The translations under genes and the position numbers were made by a program. From assembly GCF_023078355.1 (NCBI RefSeq), contig NZ_CP095552.1, forward strand, positions 1,860,001-1,924,000: a stretch of 64,000 nucleotides of DNA, given 5' to 3'. The notes beneath the pieces are model-generated. The model saw nothing but the letters and a program-made list of their open reading frames with translations, was not told the origin of the DNA and did no database searches. Positions 1-10,238 of the stretch are shown in pieces (the stretch's first letter is position 1; each line of letters starts with the position of its first letter). This stretch comes from Gordonia hongkongensis. GTDB taxonomy: Bacteria > Actinomycetota > Actinomycetes > Mycobacteriales > Mycobacteriaceae.

Positions 1-2885
1 CCGAGCTGTCACTGGAACCCGACATCGCGCGGACAGGCCAGAACGATCCACCGGGCGAGCATCTGCTGGTCCTCGCCCGGGACGGTGAGGGCTACCGCCG
101 TCTGTCACGGACCATCGCCGACGCGCACATGGTCGCGGGGGAGAAGGGCCTGCTCCGTTACGACCGCGAAGCCCTCGCCGCGGCCGGCGGCGGGCACTGG
201 CTCATCCTCACCGGATGCCGGAAGGGTGCCCTCCGACGAGCACTCGATCGCGGCGGCGTCCCGGCCGCCGAGCAGGCGCTGCGAGAACTGATCGAGACCT
301 ACGGCCACGACAACATCGTCGTCGAGCTGACCGCGCAGGGCATGGCCGACGACGACGAAGGCAACGCGGTGCTCGCCGGCCTCGCCGCCGGGGCAGGCGT
401 GCCGACCGTGGCCACCACCGGCGCCCACTTCGCCGCGCCCCGGCGCCGACGGCTGGCGATGGCGATGGCCGCCGTCCGGGCCCGCACCGACATCGACACC
501 ATCTCGGGGTGGATGCCCGGCGTTGCCGGATCACATCTGCGCAGCGGCGACGAGATGGCGCGGCTGCTGCCCGCACATCCCGATGCCATCGACAACGCGG
601 TGGGCATCGCCGCGGACTGCGCATTCCACCTGGGCCTCATCGCACCGCAGTTGCCACCCTTCGACGTCCCCGACGGGTACACCGAGGCGAGTTGGTTGCG
701 CGAACTCACCATGACCCGGGCACGCCGCCGGTACGGCACCCCCGCCGAACATCCGCAGGCCTACCGGCAGATCGAGCACGAACTCGCCATCATCGAGACG
801 CTCACGTTCCCCGGCTACTTCCTGGTGGTCGCCGACATCGTCGATTACTGCAAGGCCAACGACATCCTCTGCCAGGGCCGGGGGAGCGCGGCCAACTCGG
901 CCGTCTGTTACGCCCTCGGCATCACCAACGTCGACCCGGTCGCCAACACGCTGCTCTTCGAACGGTTCCTGGCCCCCGAGCGCGACGGCCCGCCCGACAT
1001 CGACATCGACATCGAATCCGACCGACGCGAGGAGGCCATCCAGTACGTCTACCGCCGCTACACCCGGGAGCGCAGCGCGCAGGTCGCCAACGTCATCACC
1101 TACCGGGGGAAGTCGGCGATCCGGGACATGGCCCGGGCGCTCGGGTACGCGCCCGGTCAGCAGGACGCCTGGGCCAAGATGCCTGACACCGCGCCCGCCG
1201 ACGTCGCCGAACTCGCCGGCGAGATCCTCGGCATGCCAAGGCATCTGGGTATCCACTCCGGCGGCATGGTGATCTGCGACCGGCCGATCGCCGATGTCTG
1301 CCCCACGGAGTGGGCGCGGATGGAGAACCGCAGCGTGCTGCAGTGGGACAAGGACGACTGCGCCGCCATCGGACTGGTCAAGTTCGACATGCTGGGTCTC
1401 GGCATGCTCTCCGCCCTGCACTATGCGATCGACCTGGTCGCCGAACACAAGGGGATCGACGTCGACCTCGCCACCCTCGACCTCGCTGAACCCGCCGTGT
1501 ACGAGATGCTCTGTCGCGCCGACTCGGTCGGCGTGTTCCAAGTGGAGTCCCGTGCGCAGATGGCCACCCTCCCGCGGCTGAAACCGCGCTGCTTCTACGA
1601 TCTCGTCGTCGAGGTGGCCCTGATCCGGCCCGGCCCCATCCAGGGCGGCTCGGTGCATCCGTTCATCAAGCGGCGCAACGGAGAAGAGCCGGTGACGGTC
1701 GAGCATCCGTCGATGAGCAGGGCGCTCGAACGCACCCTGGGGGTGCCGCTGTTCCAGGAGCAGCTGATGCAGTTGGCCGTCGACGTGGCCGGGTTCGACG
1801 CCTCCGAGGCCGACCAGTTGCGCCGGGCGATGGGTTCCAAACGGTCGCCGGAGAAGATGGAACGCCTGCGGCAACGTTTCTACGAGGGCATGGAGAACCT
1901 GCACGGCATCACCGGGGACACCGCCGACCGCATCTTCGAGAAGATGGCCGCGTTCGCCAATTTCGGCTTCCCGGAGAGTCATTCGCAGAGCTTCGCGTCC
2001 CTGGTGTTCTACTCGTCGTGGTTCAAGCTGCATCACCCGGCGGCGTTCTGCGCCGCGCTGCTACGGGCGCAACCGATGGGTTTCTACTCACCGCAGACCC
2101 TGGTGGCCGACGCCCGACGGCACGGTGTCGCGGTCCATCGCCCCGACATCAATGCCTCACTCGCGCACGCCACTCTGGAGAACGAGGGTCTCGATGTCCG
2201 GTTGGGTCTCGACGGTGTACGCGGGGTCGGGGAGGAGGCGGCGCAGCGCATCGTCGACCGCCGGTCCGACGGTCCCTACCTCGACATCACCGATCTCTCC
2301 CGGCGCGCCCGGCTGACGACCAAGGAACTCGAGGGGCTCGCCGGTGCCGGCGCCTTCGACGGGTTCGGCCTCAGCCGGCGTCAGGCCCTGTGGGAGGCCG
2401 GGGCCGCCGCGACGGTGCGCGACGATCAGCTGGCCCTGGAATCGGCGCAGGCGACCCCCACCCTTCCGGGTCTCTCCGACGTCGAGCTGGCGGCCACCGA
2501 CGCCTGGGCCACGGGGATCACCCCCACGTCGTATCCGACGCAGTTCCTGCGTCCCCGGCTCGACGCGATGGGAGTGCTGGCCGCCGATCGCCTGCTGTCG
2601 GTGCCCGACGGTTCGCGCGTGTTGGTCGGTGGCGCGGTGACCCATCGGCAGCGTCCCGCCACCGCGTCCGGGGTGACCTTCATCAACCTCGAGGACGAGA
2701 CCGGGATGGTCAACGTGGTGTGTTCGGTCGGTTTGTGGGCGCGGTACCGTGTACTCGCTCAGACGGCACCCGCTCTGCTGATCCGCGGCCGGGTGCAGAA
2801 CGCCGAAGGCGCTGTGACCGTCGTCGCAGATCGACTGCAGCGCATGGATCTTCGGGTGGGGAGCAGATCCCGGGACTGGCAGTAG
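1..2885 (+). CDS. dnaE2: Error-prone DNA polymerase DnaE2 (5' end outside window)
   Basis: C-family DNA polymerase alpha-subunit paralogue that carries out translesion, mutagenic synthesis after DNA damage, normally together with ImuA'/ImuB. The reading frame is open from base 3, so about 960 C-terminal residues are visible and perhaps 100 or more, including the start of the PHP domain, lie upstream. The polymerase active site shows the acidic PDIDID run near 995-1010, preceded by the GRGSAANS palm motif near 880-900. A C-terminal OB-fold follows, and the protein ends shortly after it without the long beta-binding tail of DnaE1, which fits DnaE2. In mycobacteria the gene is LexA-controlled, but its promoter is not in view. 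The next gene starts 63 bp downstream. Confidence 0.95.
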   Translation, partial: ELSLEPDIARTGQNDPPGEHLLVLARDGEGYRRLSRTIADAHMVAGEKGLLRYDREALAAAGGGHWLILTGCRKGALRRALDRGGVPAAEQALRELIETYGHDNIVVELTAQGMADDDEGNAVLAGLAAGAGVPTVATTGAHFAAPRRRRLAMAMAAVRARTDIDTISGWMPGVAGSHLRSGDEMARLLPAHPDAIDNAVGIAADCAFHLGLIAPQLPPFDVPDGYTEASWLRELTMTRARRRYGTPAEHPQAYRQIEHELAIIETLTFPGYFLVVADIVDYCKANDILCQGRGSAANSAVCYALGITNVDPVANTLLFERFLAPERDGPPDIDIDIESDRREEAIQYVYRRYTRERSAQVANVITYRGKSAIRDMARALGYAPGQQDAWAKMPDTAPADVAELAGEILGMPRHLGIHSGGMVICDRPIADVCPTEWARMENRSVLQWDKDDCAAIGLVKFDMLGLGMLSALHYAIDLVAEHKGIDVDLATLDLAEPAVYEMLCRADSVGVFQVESRAQMATLPRLKPRCFYDLVVEVALIRPGPIQGGSVHPFIKRRNGEEPVTVEHPSMSRALERTLGVPLFQEQLMQLAVDVAGFDASEADQLRRAMGSKRSPEKMERLRQRFYEGMENLHGITGDTADRIFEKMAAFANFGFPESHSQSFASLVFYSSWFKLHHPAAFCAALLRAQPMGFYSPQTLVADARRHGVAVHRPDINASLAHATLENEGLDVRLGLDGVRGVGEEAAQRIVDRRSDGPYLDITDLSRRARLTTKELEGLAGAGAFDGFGLSRRQALWEAGAAATVRDDQLALESAQATPTLPGLSDVELAATDAWATGITPTSYPTQFLRPRLDAMGVLAADRLLSVPDGSRVLVGGAVTHRQRPATASGVTFINLEDETGMVNVVCSVGLWARYRVLAQTAPALLIRGRVQNAEGAVTVVADRLQRMDLRVGSRSRDWQ

Positions 2886-2948
2886 TCCTCCGGCGGACGC
2901 GCCGGGATGTCCGAGCCGGATCGGTGTTCACGAAGAACAGGAAGAGTC

Positions 2949-3176
2949 ATGCCGCAACAGGTCGTGGTGACCGTCAAACCGAAGAGCAGCAAGGGCCCGT
3001 TGGTCGAGACGGGTCCCGGCGGCGCGATCACCGTCTACGTCCGCGAGCCGGCCACCGAGGGCCGGGCGAACAAGGCCGTCTCCGAACTGCTCGCCGCCCA
3101 CCTCGGGGTCCCGAAGAGCAAGATCGCGCTCATCGGCGGTGCCACGGCACGCATCAAGCGCTACCGCGTCGGCTGA
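2949..3176 (+). CDS. DUF167 (YggU-type) family protein
   Basis: Small 75-residue protein of the DUF167/YggU family. Its biochemical role is unknown in bacteria. The family core is clear: a beta-rich N terminus (VVTVKPKSSKGPLVE), then the YVREPATEGRANKAV segment and the LIGGATARIKRYRV ending. An in-frame start exists 42 bp upstream, but the ATG at 2949 has an AGGAAG ribosome binding site just before it and matches the family's usual length. The stop codon abuts the end of the convergent trmL gene with no spacer, so no terminator separates them. Confidence 0.85.
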   Translation: MPQQVVVTVKPKSSKGPLVETGPGGAITVYVREPATEGRANKAVSELLAAHLGVPKSKIALIGGATARIKRYRVG

Positions 3177-3641
3177 TCACACCGCGCCGGCGAAACCGTG
3201 CTGACGCCACGCCTCGTAGACGACGATGCTCGCGGCGTTGGCGAGGTTGTGGGAACGACGTCCGGCGAGCATCGGGATGCGGACCCGGTCGGTCACCTCG
3301 GGTTCGTCGAGGACCTCCGCCGGTAACCCGGTCGGCTCGGGGCCGAACAGCAACACGTCGCCCGGCTGGTAGTCGACGTCGGTGTGATAGCGCTCGGCAT
3401 GGGCGGTGAACGCGAAGACCCGTTCCGGCTTCAGCGTCGTCCAGGCGGTCACCAGGTTCGGATGCACGGTGACGTTGGCCATCTCGTGATAGTCGAGTCC
3501 CGCGCGCTTCACCTGCGCGTCGGACATCGAGAACCCCAGCGGTTCGATGAGGTGCAGTTCGCACCCCGTGTTGGCGGCCAGCCGGATCGCGTTGCCGGTG
3601 TTCGGCGGGATGCACGGCTGGTAGAACATGATTCGGAACAT
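3177..3641 (-). CDS. trmL: tRNA (cytidine(34)-2'-O)-methyltransferase, SPOUT family
   Basis: SpoU/TrmH-family (SPOUT) methyltransferase, about 154 residues, the length of TrmL/YibK, which 2'-O-methylates the wobble base of tRNA-Leu isoacceptors using S-adenosylmethionine. The N terminus (MFYQPCIPPNTGNAIRLAA) is the family's motif 1, LLFGPEPTGLP is motif 2, and SHNLANAASIVVYEAWRQ is motif 3 of the trefoil knot. The open frame runs further upstream, but only the ATGs at 3641 and 3629 start next to motif 1. I chose 3641; 3629 is equally possible. It lies convergent to the DUF167 gene. Confidence 0.85.
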   Translation of the reverse strand: MFRIMFYQPCIPPNTGNAIRLAANTGCELHLIEPLGFSMSDAQVKRAGLDYHEMANVTVHPNLVTAWTTLKPERVFAFTAHAERYHTDVDYQPGDVLLFGPEPTGLPAEVLDEPEVTDRVRIPMLAGRRSHNLANAASIVVYEAWRQHGFAGAV

Positions 3642-3696
3642 GATGGTGTCAGCGTAGTCGGTGACGACCGTCGCAGATGTCGCGCGATCGCGCCGG

Positions 3697-4635
3697 TCAC
3701 ACGGCGAGCGCGGTGTTGGCCCCGCAGAGCACGATGCACAGCGTCGAATCGGGTTGCGGCCGAACAGCTCCCGAGACCACACCGGCGACCGCGGTGGCGG
3801 TGCCGTGTTCGACGAGGATGCGGTGGGTGTCCCAGAGCATCCGTCGCGCCGCGATGATCTGTTCGTCGGTCACCAGGACGCTCCCGACCGCCGGGTTCCC
3901 GGCGACGGCGTTCCAACAGAGCCCGCCGACGCTGGTGGCGCCGAGCGAGTCCGCGGCGATGCTCTCGAGTTCGACGGGTACGGGAGTTCTCGCGGCGAGG
4001 GCCTGATGCAGACATGACGCGCCGAGTGGTTCGACGCCGACGATGCGGTCGCCCGGGCGCAGCGTCGCCGCGAGGCCCGCCAGAAGCCCGCCCCCGCCCA
4101 CACAGACGACGGTCGTGAGCGGTCCGGGCACGTCGTCGATCATCTCGAGACCGATGGTGCCGGCGCCGGCGACGACATCGGGGAGATCGTAGGCGTGCAG
4201 CGCGAGCGCTCCGGTCTGCTCTGCCAGCGCGACGGCGGCGTCGGCGGCCTCGGAATAGCGCCGTCCCATGAGGTGGACGCGCGCTCCCGCGGCGCGCAGC
4301 GCGTCGATCTTGACCGGCGGCGCGGTCTCGGGGATCACCACGGTGACCGGCACGCCGACGATCCGCGCCGCGATTGTCGCGCCGATCGCGGCGTTGCCGC
4401 CGGAGGCGACGAGCACACCGGCGTCGGTCAGCAATCCCTGGTCTTGGGCGTGCAGCGTCGCCCAGAGGCTGCCGCGCGGTTTGAAACACCCGCCGACTTG
4501 GGCGTACTCGAGTTTGAGAACCACCTCGACCGGCCCGTGGACGGTGTCGATGGTCGTGCGTAGTGTCGGCGTGCGACGGAGGTGGGGTGCGATCGCCGCG
4601 CGGGCGAGGTCGACGTCGCTGCGCACCACGGTCAC
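3697..4635 (-). CDS. PLP-dependent serine/threonine dehydratase-like enzyme
   Basis: Fold-type II pyridoxal-phosphate enzyme of the threonine/serine ammonia-lyase group, about 312 residues. The PLP lysine lies in GGCFKPRGS, the substrate loop is [10 protein letters not shown], and the phosphate-binding glycine loop is [11 protein letters not shown]. It has no C-terminal ACT or regulatory domain, so it resembles the short catabolic type rather than feedback-regulated IlvA. The substrate loop departs from the common SSGNHAQG, so specificity could be serine, threonine or another hydroxy amino acid. The GTG at 4635 is chosen because upstream residues do not match the family. It is divergent from folD with only 34 bp between them. 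Confidence 0.8.
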   Translation of the reverse strand: MTVVRSDVDLARAAIAPHLRRTPTLRTTIDTVHGPVEVVLKLEYAQVGGCFKPRGSLWATLHAQDQGLLTDAGVLVASGGNAAIGATIAARIVGVPVTVVIPETAPPVKIDALRAAGARVHLMGRRYSEAADAAVALAEQTGALALHAYDLPDVVAGAGTIGLEMIDDVPGPLTTVVCVGGGGLLAGLAATLRPGDRIVGVEPLGASCLHQALAARTPVPVELESIAADSLGATSVGGLCWNAVAGNPAVGSVLVTDEQIIAARRMLWDTHRILVEHGTATAVAGVVSGAVRPQPDSTLCIVLCGANTALAV

Positions 4636-4669
4636 CGTTCCGACAGTAGCGCCGTGGAAGAATGTCGGC

Positions 4670-5545
4670 GTGACCGCGATACGACTCGATGGCAAGACCA
4701 CGCGCGACGAGATCTTCGCTGATCTGGCCGAGCGGGTGGAGAAGCTCAGGCTGGCGGGTATCACGCCTGGTCTGGGTACCGTTCTGGTCGGCGACGATCC
4801 GGGTTCGCACTCCTATGTCAAGGGAAAGCACGCCGATTGCGCCCGGATCGGCGTTGCCTCCATCCGCAAGGACCTGCCGGCCGATGCCACCACCGAGCAG
4901 CTCAACGCGGCGATCGACGAGCTCAACGCCGATCCGGCCTGCACGGGCTACATCGTGCAGTTGCCGCTGCCCAAGCATCTTGACGAGAATGCCGCCCTCG
5001 AGCGGATCGACCCGCTGAAAGACGCCGATGGACTCCACCCGATCAACCTCGGGCGGTTGGTGCTGGGCAAGGAGTCGACGCTGCCGTGCACCCCGCGCGG
5101 GGTCATCCACCTCCTGCGACGCTACGACGTCCCGCTGGCCGGCGCCCGGGTCACGGTGGTCGGGCGCGGGGTCACCATCGGCCGGCCCATCGGGCTGCTC
5201 CTGACCCGGCGGAGTGAGAACGCCACGGTCACGCTGTGCCACACCGGCACCACGGATCTGGCGTCGGAGATCGCCCGGGCCGACATCGTGATCGCCGCGG
5301 CCGGCGTGCCGCACCTCATCACCGCGGACATGGTGAAGCCCGGCGCCGCGGTGGTCGACGTGGGTGTCAGCCGTACTGACGAGGGTCGTCTCGCCGGCGA
5401 CGTTCATCCCGATGTCTGGGAGGTCGCGGGCCACGTCTCGCCGAACCCCGGTGGTGTGGGTCCGCTGACGCGGGCGTTCCTGCTGGTCAACGTGGTCGAA
5501 CGTGCTGAGCAGATGCTCGCCTCGGGGAGTGGTAGCGACGCGTGA
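4670..5545 (+). CDS. folD: Bifunctional methylenetetrahydrofolate dehydrogenase/cyclohydrolase
   Basis: FolD, 291 residues, interconverts 5,10-methylene-, methenyl- and 10-formyl-tetrahydrofolate in the cytoplasm, linking one-carbon units to purine synthesis and NADPH. Catalytic-site features are present: [10 protein letters not shown] with the conserved lysine, [18 protein letters not shown], the Rossmann [11 protein letters not shown], and the C-terminal [10 protein letters not shown]. The GTG start at 4670 puts the protein at the standard length. Its stop codon overlaps the GTG of the downstream DUF3017 gene, indicating translational coupling. Confidence 0.96.
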   Translation: MTAIRLDGKTTRDEIFADLAERVEKLRLAGITPGLGTVLVGDDPGSHSYVKGKHADCARIGVASIRKDLPADATTEQLNAAIDELNADPACTGYIVQLPLPKHLDENAALERIDPLKDADGLHPINLGRLVLGKESTLPCTPRGVIHLLRRYDVPLAGARVTVVGRGVTIGRPIGLLLTRRSENATVTLCHTGTTDLASEIARADIVIAAAGVPHLITADMVKPGAAVVDVGVSRTDEGRLAGDVHPDVWEVAGHVSPNPGGVGPLTRAFLLVNVVERAEQMLASGSGSDA

Positions 5546-5919
5546 CCCGAGAGGAGCACCAGAGTGAGTCCGCTCACTCCGAACCGCCCGGCGCCGCGGA
5601 CGCCCGTCCCGGACACCGGGGGCGTCGTGCCGCCGACTCCTCCCGGTTGCGGGCAGTGCTCATCCAGCTCCCGTACCTGCTGGTGATGTTGGGTGTGCTG
5701 GCCGCCGCGCTGCTCGTGATGTTCGATCGCTGGCGGCGTGGGTCCTTCGTCTTCGGGGCGGCTCTGCTCGTCGGAGCCGTACTCCGTGCCTTCATCCCCT
5801 CCTCGCAGGCAGGCCTGTTGCAGGTCAGGGGCAAATCGTTCGACGTGACGGCGATGGCCACGGTCGGCGGCGTGATGCTGTGGCTGGCGGCGTCGATCGA
5901 CTCTTTGGGCACGGATTGA
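5542..5919 (+). CDS. DUF3017 membrane protein
   Basis: 125-residue protein with three predicted membrane segments (about residues 37-60, 66-88 and 104-120) after a polar, charged N terminus. The DUF3017 family is found next to folD across Mycobacteriales, and here its GTG start overlaps the folD stop (GTGA). No function is established; operon conservation suggests a link to one-carbon metabolism or simple co-expression. About 125 bp of non-coding DNA follows, containing TACAAT at 5921-5926 that could be a -10 element for the next gene, without a convincing -35 element. Confidence 0.85.
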   Translation: MTREEHQSESAHSEPPGAADARPGHRGRRAADSSRLRAVLIQLPYLLVMLGVLAAALLVMFDRWRRGSFVFGAALLVGAVLRAFIPSSQAGLLQVRGKSFDVTAMATVGGVMLWLAASIDSLGTD

Positions 5920-6045
5920 TTACAATAGAGACCTGAGCGTGACCTGGCGGACCAGTCATGCGTTCAACCAGGCAATTTTCCGCTGCTCTGCGCAGACACA
6001 CCGACCGCTGGAGTTTGTATCACCGCATCACCAACCGACGGCACC

Positions 6046-7653
6046 GTGAATGAAGTGACGTCCATGGGCGTGTCAGCAGGGGCTGGCATGATTCACTACG
6101 TCCTCTTGACGCGTGACGATCTCGGTCGCAGTGTGGTCGATTCCCGCGTGATCGACGTGGATCCCACCGACGGCCTCGATTCCGCCGGCCGGGTCAACGC
6201 CGGGATCGACGTGATGCTCAGCGCCGCCCGCGAGACCGGGACGCGAGTGGGCCCGATCGGGGTCGCCGCACGCACGGGGAGCCAGCGTCGGCAATTGCGT
6301 TCACGGGGCAGCGGACCCCGGCGTCAGGTCCGTCTCGCCGGCGAGGACGAGGCCGTGCTGGCCTACCTGACCGACACCGGGGAGATCGACCGTTTCTCGT
6401 CTGCCGTCGTCGTCGACTGCGGCGACACCGGCATGTCGCTCTACACCGTCGATCCCCGCGAGGGTCGCATCGGCGACGCCGAGCACTCGACCGTGCTGAG
6501 CGGTCGTCGTCTCGACCGGTCCATCGTCGACCAGCTGACCGCCGACAATCCCGTCCTGGGCGACGCCACTCGGACGCGGGCGGAGCGCAGCGAGTTGCGC
6601 AGCGCGTGCCGGACCGCGAAAGAAGAGATCGCCTACGGCGGCGTCGCGGCCGCCGAGTCGGTCGTCGCGGTCTCGGCGAACACCGGTCGTGTGGCGCTGT
6701 CCGCGACCCAGGTCGAGCAGGCGATCGCGCCGATGATCGGTGATGCGAAAGAAGTGTTCGCCCGCTATGTAGCGGCCGTCAGGTCACGCGGCGTACGACC
6801 GGACGCGGTGGTGTTCATCGGCGGACTCGCCAACCTCCCCGCGGTGCGCGCGATCGCGGCAGAGCATGAGCTCGAGGTCGTGAACCCGACGGCGCCGGAG
6901 CTGGTCGTGGCCACCGGCGCAGCCTTGCTGGCCCTCCAGAGTTATTCGGGCGCAGCGCGTCTGGCGTTCATCGGGGGCAAGCGGCAGCGCGAGTGGCTTT
7001 CCGCGACCCCAATTGCGGTTGCCGGGGCGGTCATCGCGGCCACATTGATGACGATCTACGCGGTGAGCTCGTCGTTCGCCGACCGTCCGGCCGTCGAGCC
7101 GCAGCCGTCGGTCAGCAGTGTGCCCCCCGCGGCGGCGACCAGCGAGGAGGAGCCGCCGTCCACCGCGCGGCCCACCTCCCAGCCGATCACCCGAATCCCG
7201 GCCGAACCCGTCGAGCCCACCGTCGTCACTCCCGTTCCGACGCAACGGCCCGCGCCCGAGACCGGCTGGAACGACCCGCCGGCATGGGCGACGACGGAGT
7301 TGCCGCCGACGCGGCCGTCCACGAGTACCAGCACCCGCACCCTCTCGCCGTTCCCGTGGCCGGACCTGACCTTCCCGCCCGGTTCGACACCGACGATCCC
7401 GCCGGACCTGCTGCCCCCGGGTATGCGTCCGCCGAGTGTGGCGCCCACTCCGCCGCCGCCCACGTACTCGACGTCGACGTTGCGCTCCGCGCCCAGCGGC
7501 CCGCCGCGGCCGAGCAGCACCCGCGCCACCGGGTCGACTGAGATTCCGGGTGTAGCCGAACCGGGGAAATCCGTTGACGGGGAGTCGGGCTCACCGGTGA
7601 CCCCGGTACCTCGGTCCGGCAGCCCGGTCCCGTCGGTGCCGGCGCCGCGCTGA
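6046..7653 (+). CDS. Hsp70-like ATPase domain, membrane segment and proline-rich tail (Rv0312-like)
   Basis: 535 residues. The first 300 or so look like an actin/Hsp70-type nucleotide-binding domain: a phosphate-1-like SAGAGMIHYVLL, a second phosphate loop VVVDCGDTGMSLY, and an adenosine motif VVFIGGLANLPAVR. No Hsp70 substrate-binding domain follows. Instead there is one membrane helix (about residues 320-343) and a tail of about 190 residues dominated by Pro, Thr and Ser, presumably outside the membrane. I recall mycobacterial Rv0312-type proteins with the same plan; their function is not known. The start is GTG 6046, with ATG 6064 as an alternative. It stands alone on the + strand and converges on metX. 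Confidence 0.75.
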   Translation: MNEVTSMGVSAGAGMIHYVLLTRDDLGRSVVDSRVIDVDPTDGLDSAGRVNAGIDVMLSAARETGTRVGPIGVAARTGSQRRQLRSRGSGPRRQVRLAGEDEAVLAYLTDTGEIDRFSSAVVVDCGDTGMSLYTVDPREGRIGDAEHSTVLSGRRLDRSIVDQLTADNPVLGDATRTRAERSELRSACRTAKEEIAYGGVAAAESVVAVSANTGRVALSATQVEQAIAPMIGDAKEVFARYVAAVRSRGVRPDAVVFIGGLANLPAVRAIAAEHELEVVNPTAPELVVATGAALLALQSYSGAARLAFIGGKRQREWLSATPIAVAGAVIAATLMTIYAVSSSFADRPAVEPQPSVSSVPPAAATSEEEPPSTARPTSQPITRIPAEPVEPTVVTPVPTQRPAPETGWNDPPAWATTELPPTRPSTSTSTRTLSPFPWPDLTFPPGSTPTIPPDLLPPGMRPPSVAPTPPPPTYSTSTLRSAPSGPPRPSSTRATGSTEIPGVAEPGKSVDGESGSPVTPVPRSGSPVPSVPAPR

Positions 7654-7685
7654 CAGGACGCCGCCGACAGCTGGGTTACGGTCCG

Positions 7686-8834
7686 TCAGGCGTCGCGACG
7701 CGCGAGTTCGACAGTGCGCTTGAGTAGATCGCTGATGGCATCGAATTCGGTGAGGAATCCGTCGTGGCCGGTCTCGGAGTTGACGACCTGGAGCCCGCCG
7801 ACGCAGTTGCCCAGCTCGTCGGCGAGTTCGACCTGCAGCCGGATCGGGTAGAGACGATCGGAGTCGATCCCCCCGACGATCACCGGAACGCGGCAATTGT
7901 TGAGCGCCTTGGCGACTCCGCCGCGACCACGGCCGACGTCGTGGTGGTTGAGGACCTCGGTGAGGACGACGTAGCTGGCCGGGTCGAAGCGGGACATCAG
8001 CTTCGACGCCTGGTGGTCGAGATAGCTTTGCACGGCGTAGCGCCCGCCGGTCAGGGGATTCTCGTCGCCCTGGGCGTCGTTGCCGAAGCGGGAGTCGAGC
8101 TCCGGCTCGCTGCGGTACATGAGGTGGGCGATCCGACGCGCGATCCCCATGCCCTGCAACGGAATGCGGCCGGTGCCGTGGTAGTCGCCGCCGCACCAGT
8201 CCGGGTCGGCCTTGATCGCGGCGATCTGTGCGGACTGGATACCGATCTGATCCGCGGTCGCGCGGGCGCCGACGGCGAGCACGAGGGCGCTGCGGACGCG
8301 GTCGGGGTACTCGATGGCCCACTCGAGCGCGCGGGCGCCGCCCATCGAACCGCCGAGAACCGCACCGACGCTGCGGATTCCGAGGCGGTCCAGCAGTGCC
8401 ACCTCGGCGCGGACCTGGTCGAGCACGGTGATCTGTGGGAAGCGTGAGCCCCAGGGCCGACCGTCGGGGGCGATGGAGCCCGGACCCGTCGAGCCCTTGC
8501 ATCCGCCCAGGACGTTGGCGGAGATGACGCACCATTCGTCGGTGTCGATGGCCTGTCCCGGGCCGATCAGCCCGTCCCACCATCCGGCCGAGTCGTGGTC
8601 GGCGTCGGCGGGTCCGGTGACGTGCGAGTCGCCGGTCAGTGCGTGGAGCGTGAGGATGACGTTGTCGCGGGACGGCGACAACGTCCCCCAGCGCTGGAAC
8701 GCCAGGGTGACGTCGTCGATCCGTGCTCCGCTGTCGAGAGGCAACGAGCCGATGGGAATGCCGACGAGTTCCCCGTCCGGGAGGGTCTCCCAGTCGGGCT
8801 GATCAGATGCTGTCGCATTCAGGTCGATACTCAC
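7686..8834 (-). CDS. metX: Homoserine O-acetyltransferase
   Basis: MetX, 382 residues, transfers the acetyl group of acetyl-CoA to homoserine as the committing step of methionine synthesis. It is an alpha/beta hydrolase-fold enzyme: nucleophile elbow [14 protein letters not shown] carries the catalytic Ser, SGVDSD-like [10 protein letters not shown] supplies the Asp, and [10 protein letters not shown] the His. [13 protein letters not shown] is a family signature. The GTG at 8834 follows an AGGTGAGG ribosome binding site. It lies 22 bp after metY on the same strand, so both are probably one transcript controlled by the SAM-IV riboswitch ahead of metY. Confidence 0.95.
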   Translation of the reverse strand: MSIDLNATASDQPDWETLPDGELVGIPIGSLPLDSGARIDDVTLAFQRWGTLSPSRDNVILTLHALTGDSHVTGPADADHDSAGWWDGLIGPGQAIDTDEWCVISANVLGGCKGSTGPGSIAPDGRPWGSRFPQITVLDQVRAEVALLDRLGIRSVGAVLGGSMGGARALEWAIEYPDRVRSALVLAVGARATADQIGIQSAQIAAIKADPDWCGGDYHGTGRIPLQGMGIARRIAHLMYRSEPELDSRFGNDAQGDENPLTGGRYAVQSYLDHQASKLMSRFDPASYVVLTEVLNHHDVGRGRGGVAKALNNCRVPVIVGGIDSDRLYPIRLQVELADELGNCVGGLQVVNSETGHDGFLTEFDAISDLLKRTVELARRDA

Positions 8835-8856
8835 CGACAAAGCTGCCTCACCTGTT

Positions 8857-10191
8857 TCACTTGGCCGCCGCGAATCCCTGTTCGAGATCGGCCAAGATGT
8901 CGTCGATTCCCTCGATGCCCACGGCGAGCCGGACCAGTCCCGGGGCCACGCCCGCGGCGAGCTGCTCCTCGGGGGTGAGCTGGCTGTGTGTGGTCGAGGC
9001 GGGGTGGATGACCAGCGACCGCACATCGCCGATGTTGGCGACGTGGCTGTGCAGGCTGAGCGCGTCCACGAACTTCTTGCCGGCGTCCACTCCGCCCTGG
9101 ATCTCGAAGGCGATGATCGCACCCTGACCCTTCGGGGCCAATTCCTGACCGCGCTTGTACCAGGGCGAGGACTCCAGACCCGCGTACGCCACGGACTCGA
9201 CCTGCGGGTGTGCATCGAGGAAGGCGGCGACCTTCTGCGCGTTGGCGACGTGGCGCTCGATGCGCAGACTCAGCGTCTCCAGGCCCTGTGCCAACAGGAA
9301 CGCGTTGAACGGGGAGATCGCCGCGCCGGTGTCACGCAACCACTGCACGCGTGCCTTGAGTGCGAAGGCGGGCGCGCCCAGGTCGGCGAAGACAGCACCG
9401 TGGTAGCTCGGGTCCGGCGTGGTGAAACCGGGGAACAGGTCCTTCCCGTCGCGCTGGACCCGCCAGTCGAAGGTGCCGCCGTCGACGATGACGCCGCCGA
9501 TCGCGGTGCCGTGACCGCCGATGTACTTCGTCGCCGAGTGCACGACGATGTCGGCGCCGTGGGCCAGCGGGCTGATCAGGTACGGGGTGGCGACGGTGTT
9601 GTCGATGATGAGGGGTACGCCGTTGCGGTGCGCGACCTCCGCGATCCCCGAGATGTCGAGGATCTCGTTGTTGGGGTTGGAGATCGACTCACCGAAGAAC
9701 GCGCGGGTGTTGTCCTTGACCGCGGCCTGCCACGACGCCGGATCCTCGGGGTCCTCGACGAAGCTCACCTCGACCCCGAGCTTGGGCAGTGTGTAGTGGA
9801 AGAGGTTGTACGTGCCGCCGTACAGGCGGGGGCTCGACACCACGTGCCCGCCGGTCTCGACGGCGTTGAGGATCGCGTAGGTCTCGGCGGCCTGTCCCGA
9901 TGCGACGAGCAGCGCGGCGACGCCGCCCTCGAGCGCGGCGATCCGCTGCTCGACGGCATCCTGCGTGGGATTCATGATGCGTGTGTAGATGTTGCCCGGT
10001 TCGGCGAGCCCGAAGAGATTGGCCGCGTGCTGGGTGTCGTTGAAGACATACGACGTCGTCTGGTAGATCGGCAGCGCACGGGCGTTGGTCACCGCGTCCG
10101 CGGACTGCCCGACGTGGATCTGCTTCGTCTCGAAGCTCCAGTTCTCGCTGGGATCGTTGCTGTCGAGGGTGCCGTCAGGGACATCAGACAT
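8857..10191 (-). CDS. metY: O-acetylhomoserine aminocarboxypropyltransferase (sulfhydrylase)
   Basis: 444-residue Cys/Met-metabolism PLP enzyme that condenses O-acetylhomoserine with sulfide to give homocysteine. The N terminus TKQIHVGQ with [10 protein letters not shown] is typical of MetY rather than cystathionine synthases. [20 protein letters not shown] and the PLP lysine in [16 protein letters not shown] are clear. It is the first gene of metY-metX, which together supply direct sulfhydrylation. The roughly 180-base leader contains a SAM-IV aptamer, so expression should fall when S-adenosylmethionine is plentiful. Confidence 0.95.
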   Translation of the reverse strand: MSDVPDGTLDSNDPSENWSFETKQIHVGQSADAVTNARALPIYQTTSYVFNDTQHAANLFGLAEPGNIYTRIMNPTQDAVEQRIAALEGGVAALLVASGQAAETYAILNAVETGGHVVSSPRLYGGTYNLFHYTLPKLGVEVSFVEDPEDPASWQAAVKDNTRAFFGESISNPNNEILDISGIAEVAHRNGVPLIIDNTVATPYLISPLAHGADIVVHSATKYIGGHGTAIGGVIVDGGTFDWRVQRDGKDLFPGFTTPDPSYHGAVFADLGAPAFALKARVQWLRDTGAAISPFNAFLLAQGLETLSLRIERHVANAQKVAAFLDAHPQVESVAYAGLESSPWYKRGQELAPKGQGAIIAFEIQGGVDAGKKFVDALSLHSHVANIGDVRSLVIHPASTTHSQLTPEEQLAAGVAPGLVRLAVGIEGIDDILADLEQGFAAAK

Positions 10192-10238
10192 GGCGATTCA
10201 TCACTTTCTACGGTCGGCAGGGCCAACTCGACCCTGTT

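Noticed and set aside
531..2036. Long antisense open frame over dnaE2 (501 codons)
   Set aside because: Shadow of a high-GC coding gene: Gly/Val/Asp/Arg/His-rich translation with no family signature, while the sense strand carries clear polymerase motifs.
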